Below, in pieces: positions 1 through 11,100 of a stretch of 64,000 nucleotides of DNA. Below the pieces are notes generated by a model. It searched no databases. It was not told the DNA's origin and saw only the letters and a program-made list of their open reading frames with translations. Positions within the stretch are counted from its first letter, which is position 1; each line of letters opens with the position of its first letter. The stretch comes from Girardinichthys multiradiatus (Eukaryota > Chordata > Actinopteri > Cyprinodontiformes > Goodeidae): NCBI RefSeq assembly GCF_021462225.1, contig NC_061816.1, forward strand, positions 12,487,390-12,551,389, given 5' to 3'. Made by a program: the position numbers and the translations under genes.

Positions 1-1464
1 AAATATTTAAATTTTTTGTTTGTAAAAATACATAAAAAAATGGGAATGTCAATTGTTTGGCATTTAATTTGGTCCATGTTTAAGAACCGGTTTCATATCC
101 TGCCATAAAATGAATGATAAACTGCAAAAAGCACTTTATAAAAAAACTACATTATATCTATTAGATAATTTACTGAGAAAAAAAGACATACATTTGGAAA
201 ACAATATACATTCATAAACTTCCAGACTGCAGAGGAACCCTGGTGCTTCCCTAACCCTGATAAAAAGTCAAAGCATTATCTAATTTGAGAAAATTTGGCT
301 TTTCTTCATCTTTGATAAACAGTAAAATCTTAGGGAATTAGTAAAGATCAACATTTTCCATGGCCATGGCTGCTTTATGCATCAGTAATTTCCTACTTTT
401 TCTGCTGAACAGTGCAGAAAGTTGGTGAAATAAACTGCTCACACACAAGCTGCTGATGTAACAACTACTGGGAAATGAAATACAGCAGATCCTATTGTAT
501 TTGATCATCAGTAAGGTTTCAGAGGTATGATCTTTTGGTGTGACATATACTCAATTTTTGGTGAGATTACTGGCAGGAAAAAGGACTTCTCGCTCTCTGT
601 GACATCAAGTCCTGATCTCTGTGATCCTTAGTGTGAAAGGATAAAAAAAATAAACTGAATTTAAAGACATTCTTTGGTGAATAGATTTTCCAAGAGGTGC
701 TTACAGATTGTTTCCTTCCATGAAGCTTATAACACAAACTGTATTCCTTCTTTATCCATCATCCACAAGCTCTTGCAGCAAAAACCATTCATGGTGCTCC
801 TTAGTCTAGCGTCTCTCATTGTCTTTGACAGTTGGGCAGGATCAATTGGACAGGCCCTGACTGGAGCTGAATGACAGAGTGTTCCAGACAGCCCATTCGG
901 ACTGTCACTTCAATGAGAAATCACCAGGCACTCCTGCACACGAATACTAATACGGTCAAAATGGCCACGGCCCGGGACAGGTGGGAGGTGCTTTGCAATG
1001 TCCGTGTTCTTGATTTTCCAAGATCTAATGTGAGCTGCACTCACACAAGGAATTTTAAGCTTAAATAAAAGAATGAATGCACATATACAGATGCACACCG
1101 CCTCCTTTATAATCCTCCCTCTCAATGTCCTTTGGTGCTGACACCCCAGGTATTGCAGGGCATGCAGGAAAGCCATTAATAAGCCTAAGGCAGTGGCAGC
1201 ATGCCAGTGCCTGCGAACAGGGTCAAAGGTGAGACATTGGCTAACTACAAAGAGCCAGAATTCTCCCTGTGCAATACATCAGTCCTTTAGCTAAATCTGT
1301 GTACTTTCACAGTCATGTATTTGCTGTAGTTCTGCTCATGTTTGGTCATTTGTTTAAGAACAGCAAGTTGTAAGAGGATTTGTCCATGGCTGAGCATATT
1401 TTTCTCTTTACTTTGTTACTTAAAACATCAAAATATAATAAAAGCCTAAACCAAAGATGCTTCC
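1..1464. other. Unassigned intron-like sequence
   Basis: AT-rich sequence with many stops in all frames. The short open frames at 674-1176 overlap on both strands and show no recognisable domain. No repeat family was recognised. By the gene model this lies in the intron downstream of the Ig exon. Confidence 0.5.
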
Positions 1465-2175
1465 TAATAAATTAGAATATCACTGAAATGATTGTTAATT
1501 TGAGTAGATTCATTGGACATAATGTTAAATATTTCAAGTATTTATCTTTGCTACTTCTGATTATTATGGCTTGCAGCTAATGAAAACTCCAAATTCAGTT
1601 TCTCAGAAAATTTCATTACATAAAACCAATTAAAAACCAGATTTTTTGGGTATGTCCATGTACGGCACAGTATAGGTGAATAGTGCGTGCTCGGGACTGC
1701 TTTTAAATCAATTACTGCACCAACTGCATCATACAGTGTAAAAGAGATGATCGTACTGTGGCTCTGCTGAGATGTTCCGGAAGCCCAAGATGCTTTAACA
1801 GCAGTCTTCAGCTTGTCTGCATCATTGCTTTGGGCTCTCTCATCTTTCTCTAGTTAGTACTTTATAGGTTCTGTATAGGGTTTAGGTCAGGCCAGTTTGC
1901 TTGCCAATTCAACACAGTGATGCAATTGTCTCTAAACACAGTACTGGTACCTTTGGCAGTGTGGGCAGCTGCTGGGTCCTGCTGGAAAATTAAATCTGCA
2001 TCTGTCTAAAGCTTGTCACCAGACAGAAACATGAAGTGCTGTAAATATATTATCCTGGTAGAAAGCTGCACTGACAGTGGACCTACAGTGGTATGGAATC
2101 CAAGATTCATTGGGTCCAGTGTAAAGTTTCCACAGTCAGTGATGATTTGGGGAATTACGTTTGATTCTTAAATGG
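1465..2175. mobile_element. Rearranged Tc1-like transposon remnant
   Basis: The left part (about 1465-1640) resembles the terminal repeat of the better preserved element at 39483: the order TTAGAATAT, AAATATTTCAAG, GCTAATGAAAACTCC parallels that repeat. From about 1640 to 2090 the sequence reads like decayed transposase in reverse orientation. At about 2118-2155 it reads forward, with codons for the conserved SVKFPQSVMIWG transposase block. The two orientations meet near 2090, so this is an inverted or internally rearranged relic. No intact frame or right terminus was found. Confidence 0.6.
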
Positions 2176-2922
2176 GTGAGGTTTTATCTATGGGCATTTT
2201 GTCAGTTACTCAAATACAAAAATTATCAATGAGTTAGAAAAGACAATAGATCTTAACGTAGAAAATAAAAGATAAAAAGGAATATCTTAATAGCAATTAA
2301 TGTACAAACAGTATTTTCTTTTAGTAATTCTAAATATTATCTTCCAGAGAATGAAACAAAACAAGACAAAAAACTCACATTTCAGTTATCTAAGAAATTT
2401 CATACTTAGTTTCCATGTAAACTGTGTATTGAAATTCTTGGAGAAAAAGTTATTGTTTCCAGTGCACCATGTACCATACTGAGTGAAAATGTGGAGAGCA
2501 GAACAGGGAGACATGTTTATAAACCCTGGATATCAGGAAAACGGCCTGGGGATTCCTTGTTTGGAGTCATCTGGTGACAATGTTGATGAAATCGCAGCAT
2601 TATGGGGGGGCTTATGCAAATAGCTAGCACCTGATTGTCCACACTGAGTGCCTTTTTTAATGCCCAGAGTTGCAACAACAATCATTCACTAACACAGCAA
2701 GACCCCCTGCTCTCTTCTTGCCACTCTGCTTGGCTCTGTTTGGCCGTTGTAATTGAAAACCATCAAGGTTTGGTGTGTTAGTGCAGTTAGCCAGTCTCAG
2801 TCAGGATAATTCAGCTGATCTCTCTATAGCCTCTCCAGCGCAGTCAATTCATCCACTATGTTGGGAAGGGATCTCACATACAGACCCATCAGAATGATGA
2901 AAAAAAACAGGAACCCCCAACA
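2176..2922. other. Unassigned intron-like sequence
   Basis: No domain, RNA or repeat family was recognised. The last dozen bases (2911-2922) form the left target-site duplication of the adjoining SINE. Confidence 0.4.
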
Positions 2923-3275
2923 GTCAGTCAATCATTTTCTACCACTTATTCCATAGTGGGTCACAGGGGAGCTGGTGCCTATCTCCAGCAGTCTATGGGC
3001 AAGAGGCAGGGAACACCCTGGACAGGTTGCCAGTCCATTGCAGGGCAACACACAAACAACCATGCACACACTCATTCATACACCTAAGGGCAATTTAGAG
3101 AGACCAATTAACCTAACAGGCATCATGTCTTTGGACTGTGGGAGGAAGCCAGAGTACCCGGTGAGAACCCACACATGCACGGGGAGAACATGCAAACTCC
3201 ATGCAGAAAGACCCCAGGCTGGGAATCGAACCCAGGACCTTCTTGCTGCAAGGCAACAGTGCCACCATGCAGCCT
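2923..3275 (-). mobile_element. V-SINE-type short interspersed element
   Basis: Read on the minus strand, it starts with a tRNA-derived head (GGCTGCATGGTGGCACTG) carrying a good Pol III B box, GGGTTCGATTC, at about 3221-3231. Next comes the central domain typical of vertebrate V-SINEs: GGAGTTTGCATGTTCTCCCC, then TCCCACAGTCCAAAGACATG, then the TTAGGTTAATTGG and AAATTGCCCTTAGG blocks. It ends in a LINE-like tail near 2923. A 12-bp near-perfect direct repeat flanks it (2911-2922 and 3276-3287, one mismatch), consistent with retrotransposition. Open frames here on both strands are not genes. Confidence 0.75.
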
Positions 3276-3287
3276 GAACCCACAACA

Positions 3288-5300
3288 ATTCTAAACAAAT
3301 TTATTTAAAAAGAAAAATGTAGGAAAGATTGGTAACTGCTGAAACTGGCTGCCTGCTTGTGTGTTGCCAGAAGTCTATTTTGACTCTAATTTGATTTTCT
3401 CAGAAGAAATAGCAGAAATACATTATAGCAGAAACTGTATATTGTTTATAATCTTACAGAGACCTGCAACAGAGTTAGTGGTACCTTCAAACACATCAGG
3501 TTGCTTGTGTGCATGTATGTGTCTCACTTTGTATTGTCATACTGTAAGCAACACACTGCCAGTGCAGATGTTTTTGCTCCTCATACAACAAAGTTCCTCA
3601 GGGTATTGCATTTGAAACAGCTGAGTGCTGACCTGAATTTGACGTAAGGCAGTATTCATCTGCTCCTTTCCATTTCTGTACTGCATGTGGCTCCTGCTCT
3701 CCCTCTTCATATGCCTGTAACGCATTTAGGGCTTTCGTGTGTATGTGCATGTCCATGCAAAAGAATCCCAGAGAGTAAAAGTGATACTTCAGCCTGCTTG
3801 AAATGTTGAATACAAGCATGTATGTGTGTGTTGGTCTGCTGTCACATGCAGGTTGGGAAGCCCATTTGAGTTTCTGCCAGTTACAGCTAGTCTCTCGGGC
3901 ACGTAGACCTGACACTTTGTGTTTGTGTGCATGTTGATGCGCACGGGTGTGTCAGTGTACGGATATGCTCTCTGACACATTTAAGTGCAGCTGAGCAGAT
4001 AAAGATGTAATGAAGATAAGCACATAGTTATGTGTGTGTAGCGGAAAAGAAATGCATTAAGAAGGCCAGAAGTTTAAAATCACAGGGGATAAAGTAGCAC
4101 ACTGAACAAAAACAGCATTTTCAGATGCTGTATTTGCTGAGCTAAATTTCCTGATGTGATTGATGTGCTTTCCCTTTTTTTATACCACACTAATAATGTA
4201 GCATCAAGGGATCTCATCGCAACTGGTGCTGAACTGTTGCAGTCTGCTCAACTATGAAATGTATCCAGTGAGAAATCATTTAATGTTATGCTGAGGTTCA
4301 TTTGTTCCATCTCACAGGGCTCAAATTTTTCAGGGCCCTCCATGTTTGAAACAGTGAGGATTCTCAGCTGAAAACAAAGCCTGGAGCTTGAGCCAATGTT
4401 AATGTGTTAACATATGCGAGTGCTGATCATCTATAGGGCCCATACTCCAGAGACAAAAGAGAAGAGCAATCCTTTGACTTGGCTAGGGTGCCTGGGAATT
4501 TGAATGAGTCACACTGTGGCGGCAGATGAGTGTTTAGCAGTGTGCTTGTAAAATTAGATGAATTCATTACAGCATCTGTAACCTTCAACCAAAAACAGAG
4601 GAGAACGTGTCCAAGTAGGTGTAATTATATGATATTTCATAATCTTCATAATTGATCATTTAAAAGCACTACACAGAGTGGTATTACAAATGGTATAGTT
4701 TAGAGTGCCCCTCTTTGATCTTTAACAGGGTAAAACATGAAGGCATTGCACATCAAGTGATCACACTCTGCCATAACTTTGAAGCTGCCCTTTCATTTTC
4801 TGCACTGTGGAATTACAAACTGATCTTCTGTAAAGCCAGAAAAAAGACCAAGACTAAGGTCTTCACAAATACCCATAAAAATGTTGGTCGGCACTAAAAC
4901 AAAGCTGATATATTCAACCTATTCATTGCAAGGCTTCCCGAGCAGGCTTTCCTCTTCTTGAGCTGCACCGTATGTTGCAGCTGAGGGCTGACTAATGAGC
5001 CAGTCAAGAGAAAACGCCCTTTACCTACAAGGTTAATAAGTTATTACTATATAATCAAGCATGTGAAACTCCCTACACTATTAAGTTTTATTTCCTGCAC
5101 TCAAATGTTGCAAAGCTGACAGTAAACACCCTGTGACAAATGAATATGTTTCACTTCATTATTATTTTTTTTCTTCTTTTTAGTAGGTTCAATTATTAAA
5201 GCTGGCAGACATATAGTAAGTTTGGCCAATTTCAAACTAAAATGCTTCTTTTGCCATGGGTTGAGCAAAGGTCAGTCCACATATAAAGCATAAAATCATA
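3288..5300. other. Unassigned intron-like sequence with GT-rich patches
   Basis: The stretch at about 3500-4040 is rich in TGTGTG and CATGCA words. This explains the overlapping open frames on both strands, which have no domain signal. Nothing else was recognised. Confidence 0.4.
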
Positions 5301-5302
5301 TA

Positions 5303-6322
5303 GAGTGCCTTGCGAAAGTTTTCGGCCCCCTTGAACTGGTCAACCTCTTGCCACATTTCAGGCTTCAAACATAAAGATATAAAATTCAAATTTTTTGTGA
5401 AGAGTCAACAACAAGTGGGACACAATCGTAAAGTGGAATGAAATTTATTGGATGTGTCAAACGTTTTTAACAAATAAAAAACTGAAAAGTGGGGCGTGCA
5501 ATATTATTCGGCCCCTTTACTTTCAGTGCAGCAAACTCACTCCAGAAGTTCAGTGAGGATCTCTGAATGATTCAATGTTGTCCCAAATGACTGATGATGA
5601 TAAATAGAATCCACCTGTGTGTAATCAAGTATCCGTATAAATGCGCCTGCTCTGTGATAGTCTCAGGGCCTGCTTTTCGTCAGCAGGGACAGGGAAGATG
5701 GTCAACATTGATGGGAAGATGGATGGGGCCAAATACAGGACCATTCTGGAAGAAAACCTGTTGGAGTCTGCAAGAGACCTGAGACTGGGGCGGAGATTTA
5801 TCTTCCAACAAGACAATGATCCAAAACATAAAGCCAAATCTACAATGGAATAGTTCACAAATAAACGTATCCAGGTGTTGGAATGGCCAAGTCAAAGTCC
5901 AGACCTGAATCCAATCGAGCATCTGTGGAAAGAGCTCAAGACTGCTGTTCACGAACGCTCTCCATCCAACCTCACTGAGCTCGAGCTGTTTTGCAAGGAA
6001 GAATGGGCAAGAATTTCAGTCTCTCGATGTGCAAAACTGATAGACAAACCCCAAGCGACTTGCAGCTGTAACTGCAGCAAAGGGTGGCGCTACAAAGTAT
6101 TAACGCAAGGTGGCCGAAAGATATTGCACGCCACATTTTTCAGTTTTTTGTTTGTTAAACAAGTTTGACACATCCAATAAATTTCATTCCACTTCACAAT
6201 TGTGTCCCACTTGTTGTTGATTCTTCACAAAAAATTGGAATTTTATATCTTTATGTTTGAAGCCTGAAATGTGGTAAGAGGTTGAAAACTTCAAGGGGGC
6301 TGAGTACTTTCGTAAGGCACTG
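5303..6322 (+). mobile_element. Internally deleted Tc1-like transposon
   Basis: Long terminal inverted repeats of roughly 200 bp are visible: the left begins GAGTGCCTTGCGAAAG and the right, reverse-complemented, begins CAGTGCCTTACGAAAG. Both ends abut TA (5301-5302 and 6323-6324), the Tc1/mariner target duplication. The interior keeps the 5' untranslated region and the C-terminal half of the transposase. The start codon, both DNA-binding helix-turn-helix regions and the first catalytic aspartate are missing. The copy is therefore non-autonomous but could in principle be moved by a related transposase. Confidence 0.92.
5697..6115 (+). pseudogene. Tc1 transposase, C-terminal half only
   Basis: The reading frame MVNIDGKMDGAKYRTILEEN opens in the middle of the DDE catalytic domain. 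It contains the second catalytic aspartate in FQQDNDPKH and the glutamate in [11 protein letters not shown], with 34 residues between them (DD34E). A TAG stop at 5851-5853 lies between them. The upstream half is absent: at about 5660-5668 the 5' untranslated sequence passes directly into transposase sequence across a GGG. Not functional. Confidence 0.88.
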
Positions 6323-6324
6323 TA

Positions 6325-8779
6325 TCTTTCTAAATAAGCCCCACTACAGTGGCATAAATGATAGTTGTAGTGGGTGATGTTTGTGAAAATGTAATGTCCT
6401 GGTTGGACATAGCTAAAGATAGGGTTCAAACACTCAAGCAAAGAGAAGTGAAGATGTCACAGAATAACTAGACCCTTACAATGTGGATGACAACAAACAC
6501 ATCAGGCGACACCTACTCAACACGAGGACACCAACTCCCTATTGACTACACATGCATAAAAGCATTAAAACACTCGTTTAGTGCACAAGTGATGGAGTTA
6601 TAATTTGAAATAGTGCTCCTGGACCCCCATTTTTGATGTTGTCCTGGGCAACTGCCCAAATGACCCATATCAAAAATATAAAAAAAATTAGTTCAGGAAA
6701 ATAGATGGACAAGTAACAAAATGAGTTCTAATAGTAGATCTGGGCCAGATTTTGGTATAAAGACGATATGAAAGTTTAAATAAGTTATGGTTCCAAAAAC
6801 ACTAAGAATTTCTGTTATACGTTCTGTTTTTCATCCATTTATATGGTTTAAAGTCCTTTTAGCAGGGTGCCAGACAAACTACCAAGCAGACAGTTGCATG
6901 GAGCATGCAAAGCTTCCACCCTACCCTACCTGTTGTTTTGCACTGCTTGCTGAAAGGCCGAACAGAGGCTACTATGCCTTGCTACAAGTGTAAACCTCTT
7001 ACAAGCCTAAAGTGCGCAGATCTCCTAAACAGTGACTGGCCGGTCAAAAACACACAAATCTGGTCTTGTTCTAATTTGATAAGGCACCATTACCCATGTG
7101 CGATTATTTCAGGGCAAAACACTCAAGAGAACCACTTTAGTATCAGTAGCAGTCAGAGATGTAGTCAGAGGCTTATAGAAAAGGAGACTTGTTTTATTAT
7201 GACACGTTGACATCTTTGGTTGATTCAGGCTGCAAGAGAGTGAGAGAGAGCTAGACTTTTAACAGATACCAGGAAGGCTAAACTAATTAACTATGAATCT
7301 GGAAATCTGGCATGGTTTTATGTATCTCAGAGATAAGGTAAGAATCTACAGCAAGTGTTAACACATGGAGATGGCTGTTTAAACAATGCTAACCATGGCA
7401 ATTGCAATAATATGAAGACAAAGACAGTTTATATACTTTTTGCCCAAATCAGTGTTACTTTATTGTCTGAGATGCTAGAGCTTATGGAGAGTGGTGAGGA
7501 CACTGTATAACTCGTAATTCTCAAGTGTGAAAACACAGTTAAAGTCTATTGAACCATTACAGGAAACAAAAAAATCAAAGACCTGCCCACAAAGGGAGAT
7601 CTCCAGTTAACCGAAAGTGCTCTGTATTTTTTTCTCTCTCTCCATAATAGCAAATATGTATTCCCCCTTAAGTTGCTTCTCAAAGGCTGAGACTGATGAA
7701 AAAGCAACAATGCTCATCCAAATCAAATCTCAAGACTCTACTCTGTGTGATTACACAATAACTCTGAGCCGCCTGATTTTCTACCTCCAGAAACGGGCGC
7801 CAACATGAGTGAACAGAGAATTGTTGGACTGGTTCACTATGTTTCTATTCATGGTTGCTGCCACATTGAAGGGGAAAGTGCTAATGGTGTGGAATAGTAA
7901 TAGCCAAACCCCCTTAGAGTTGAGCTTCTGAAACACAAGGAAACCTGTGCTGAAAGCTACTCTTCAAGTGCACAGTATTCCCTTGATTCTATTTAACAAA
8001 AAGACCTAAAGCACTAAGTGCTGCCACAAAAACAAAAAAATAAGATTGCACTTCTATCTTGCAGAAAATGTGTTTTAAAGTTCCTCTTGTTTTGTGAAGC
8101 AAAAACAGATTTCCGCTTCACATTCGCGGCTTGGCGTTTTCATTCTCAGTGGCCACAGATCACCTTCATGTTGAAGAAAGCTGCTGGGAAACAAGAAGTT
8201 TTACCACGTAATCTAACTCATAAATCAAACAATTGTATGCCTCCAACATGCAGTGAGTTAAGAAGGAAGATAGCACAAGTCCATTATTTTTCCCTTTCTT
8301 TTATCTTAGCAGCTTTTCCCACTGTGCAATCTTTCTAAGATGAAGTACGTTCCACTCTCAGGCATTTCACTTATTTCCATGAAGTTTTCAGAAAACAAGA
8401 ACTTGTGAAGACCAAAGGATTACAGACTCACTAATGGCACCATATGGCTTATTGCCCTCAAGTGGGAAATAAAAACTAATTTAACATATAAAATGAGGCA
8501 ACGAGGCCTCGTATGCACAAAAAATGCTCTGTGGAACCTCGACCAGCTATCTTTGGGCTAGATATTGACTTCATTAGATTTCTACAGGGGAGGAATTTTA
8601 CAGAGCTTTACTCATGCCTACAGGGAAGCAATACAATTTTATTTACTCCGTTTTACAGACATGCCGCTGGCAAAATAATTCCCCTAAAAAAGTAGAAGAT
8701 ACTCCAACAAATGCTTGCTCCATTTTCAGCTGAAGAGAGATAAACTGTTTATCTCTGGGAATCTGAGAAAATCACATAC
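6325..8779. other. Intron downstream of the Ig exon, nothing recognised
   Basis: No next exon of the IL1RAPL family (the part continuing after the CVxR of Ig domain 1) could be found on the minus strand here. The short open frames at 6787-8695 have no recognisable features. Confidence 0.45.
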
Positions 8780-8780
8780 C
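8774..8780 (-). other. Splice donor of the IL1RAPL1-like exon
   Basis: On the minus strand the exon ends TTAAG and is followed by GTATGTGAT, a near-consensus 5' splice site (AAG/GTATGT). The open frame continues a few codons past it, but family similarity stops exactly at CVL plus AG (first two bases of an arginine codon), supporting the donor over read-through. Confidence 0.88.
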
Positions 8781-9059
8781 TTAATACACAGGAGTAATAC
8801 CCCACATCATCCAGTTCAGCTGGTCGAAACCATATAGCATCCTCTTCTTTGCTCATCCTTGCGCCGTCAAAACTGATGGGCTCCTCAAAGTCTCCATGCA
8901 CTGCACTTTTGTACCACATGAGGCTAAGCCCTGTGCTCTGCGCATGGCTGTAGTTTGCCCGGATATATCCATAGAATAAAGCACACTTGATCCGGACAGG
9001 GTCCCCAACAAGGACTTTGTACTTTAGATAGTCCACAGACCAGTCTGTGCAGCCTTCCA
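8780..9059 (-). CDS. il1rapl1: Internal exon of IL1RAPL1-like receptor, first Ig domain
   Basis: This 280-bp exon encodes 92 whole codons from EGCTDWSVD to YYSCVL, plus two bases of the next codon. It is the N-terminal immunoglobulin domain of an IL-1 receptor accessory protein-like protein, a single-pass synaptic receptor that in mammals organises synapses by binding presynaptic PTP-delta. Visible landmarks are the CTDWS start of the mature ectodomain, the Ig cysteines in [11 protein letters not shown] and YYSCVL, the core tryptophan in LMWYKS, an N-glycosylation sequon NYS, and the family signature [13 protein letters not shown]. From memory of the human proteins it is clearly closer to IL1RAPL1 than to IL1RAPL2 (for example GDFEEPI, FDG, WFRP). 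I cannot choose between teleost a and b paralogues. The entering intron is phase 1 and the leaving intron phase 2. No other exon of the gene was recognised in the window. Confidence 0.9.
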
Positions 9060-9090
9060 CTGAAAAGGAAGAAGAGAAACAGAAATTTAA
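9060..9090 (-). other. Splice acceptor and polypyrimidine tract of the IL1RAPL1-like exon
   Basis: On the minus strand the exon is preceded by a pyrimidine-rich run ending in CTTCCTTTTCAG, with the AG at 9061-9060. The reading frame is entered with two bases (TG) that complete a codon begun in the preceding exon. This fixes the exon start at 9059; the apparent GTG codon at 9060-9058 is not a translation start. Confidence 0.88.
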
Positions 9091-10719
9091 AAAGAAGTTC
9101 TGAACTAATTTAGTTGATAATGAGCTATTGATGAAGGAATGTGGCTACAATAACATTATCCAGCAAACAGAGTCTTCATACTTAATATGCAATGTCCAAT
9201 TTCAGAACCAGAAAATCTAAAATATGAAACATAAATCACAATAGGGATGTCCATTGTTTTTAAAGCAGGTAAGTAATTTTAAAATCTTTTCTGGCACAAA
9301 GAGATTTTGGAACCATGCATATCTAAAACAGGAAGGCACTACCATAAATGGAATATGATGTGTCATTTGAGATTTGTGATAGAGTGAGTCCTGGGAATAA
9401 CTTTATGATACTTATACTACTGTCATGCAGCTAAACCCTCACAAGTAAAACATGGACTGAAGATGTGTAAAAAGTGAGACTTTTAGCTACTTCCATTCAC
9501 TACTACTATGATTTGCAAAAGCCCTGAAGGGCAGTTAGTAGTACCCTGGTGACAGTTGTTATTATGCATTAATGACCTAGACACATCATTAATTAATCTT
9601 CTGCGACTCTCTGCTTTGTCACTTTTTTTAAAACCTACATCTCACCTTCAAAGATCAAAACAATTTTGAGCTACAGGGACAAACAAAACTTAAAGAGAAA
9701 ATCTTTAAAAAAAATTATAATACATGCCCTATACAAAGACCTCTTTCCCATCATGCATACACTTTAAGAATGCTGAAAGGAATTATTATAGATTTTAAAG
9801 CAACAACATTATGAAAACATCTTTATATATGGTATTGTGGTGCTGATGAAGTGTTCTGTTCACCTAATAATCTTTTCAAGATTTTTAAGATCAAGATTTT
9901 ATTTTTAAATATCAGATGCTTCCTAACTCAGTTATCAAATAAAATTAAATACATTTGATCTATTTTACCTTCTGTATGAACCACCCTCACTTCCCACTTT
10001 GCTGTGATGACACTCTACTACATTTAGCCTCTGATAAATAGACACTTCTTCATCTTGTTCTGTCCCCAAAATTTTTCCCAAAAAACGTAATTGAGAGCAT
10101 CCAGCATCGACTGATCTTCTGCAATGCCAAAGACCATTCAAAGTTCAAAGCTACAGGTGCCTTACTGTTAGCATATCTCAACAGGCCCACACCTATAAAT
10201 AAAAATGCTTTGAAGATAAAGTTCTAATCAAATTAGTAACGCGGAGCAGGCATGGTGATGGTTCAGTTTCCCTGATACATTTTCATCTTAAGGTGAGAAA
10301 TACCCACTTTAATCTTTGCAAAACTCACTCACGGAAACTCACACGGACATTGGATGACTTGCTGAATGATATTTCTGCAGCGAGTGAAGGGTCCAAGTTT
10401 TCCCGTGGTGTGTATTATAAGGCTAGAGTAGGACCTCGACTAATAGCCTCAGGCTCAAGCATGGGTTTCTGGTATCACCATGGTGGTCCACATGTAACTG
10501 AGAAGCAATCACCATGGTAACATACACAAGCAGAACCTACACCAGAGATGGTTTACTTTGGAGAACCAGATCAAAAGATGTACACCAAGTGGAGCATTAA
10601 AAATGAAGTCCCTGTTATGAGAAAATTCAAAAATGGACATACACTGAATGTTTACATAGTAGCTAACTGTCTATGGCAACTGTTTTCATTTTTCTCATTT
10701 TGTTTAAATAAAACAAACT
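9091..10719. other. Intron upstream of the Ig exon, nothing recognised
   Basis: AT-rich, no repeat family identified. The open frame at 10293-10520 shows no domain. No signal-peptide exon of the receptor is seen. Confidence 0.45.
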
Positions 10720-11100
10720 AAATCACATTTAAAGCAACACAGTTGACCAAAAGGGCTGAAAACTACAGGAAACATTAAAAGGAAAAAAAAATTAAATACA
10801 TAAAATCAGAAAACATAAAACAATTTATAAAAAAAGATTTGTTTTAAGCTGTGTTTTCGGAAGCAGCCATGAACTCAAAAACGGGTTGATGCTTTAAATC
10901 CCCATTATGAAACAATCTGAAATAGGGTACGTCTAAAAGATTAAAAAAGGACAAAAGAAGTTTAGGTGCCAAACTATGCAAACCTTAGCAAACGTGATTC
11001 CCAGTGAGAACATCTGGGCAGCTGCAGAGAAGCCAACAAACACTGACTAATGTCAAAATAAAGGGAGTTACAACAGTCTAACTTTTAGGTTATTAAAGAT
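10720..11100. repeat. Decayed dispersed repeat, LINE 3'-end-like
   Basis: An A-rich stretch (ACATAAAATCAGAAAACATA and similar) is followed by AGATTTGTTTTAAGCTGTG, TTTAGGTGCCAAACTATGCAAA and GAGTTACAACAGTCTAA. This word order is common in teleost intronic repeats that look like reversed LINE 3' regions. The copy is heavily diverged and its family assignment is from memory. Confidence 0.35.

Noticed and set aside
2975..3298. Overlapping frames on both strands around the V-SINE
   Set aside because: Explained entirely by the SINE sequence.
1..8779. Next IL1RAPL exon downstream of the Ig exon
   Set aside because: Looked on the minus strand for the continuation of Ig domain 1 and Ig domain 2 motifs; none found, so no exon is called.
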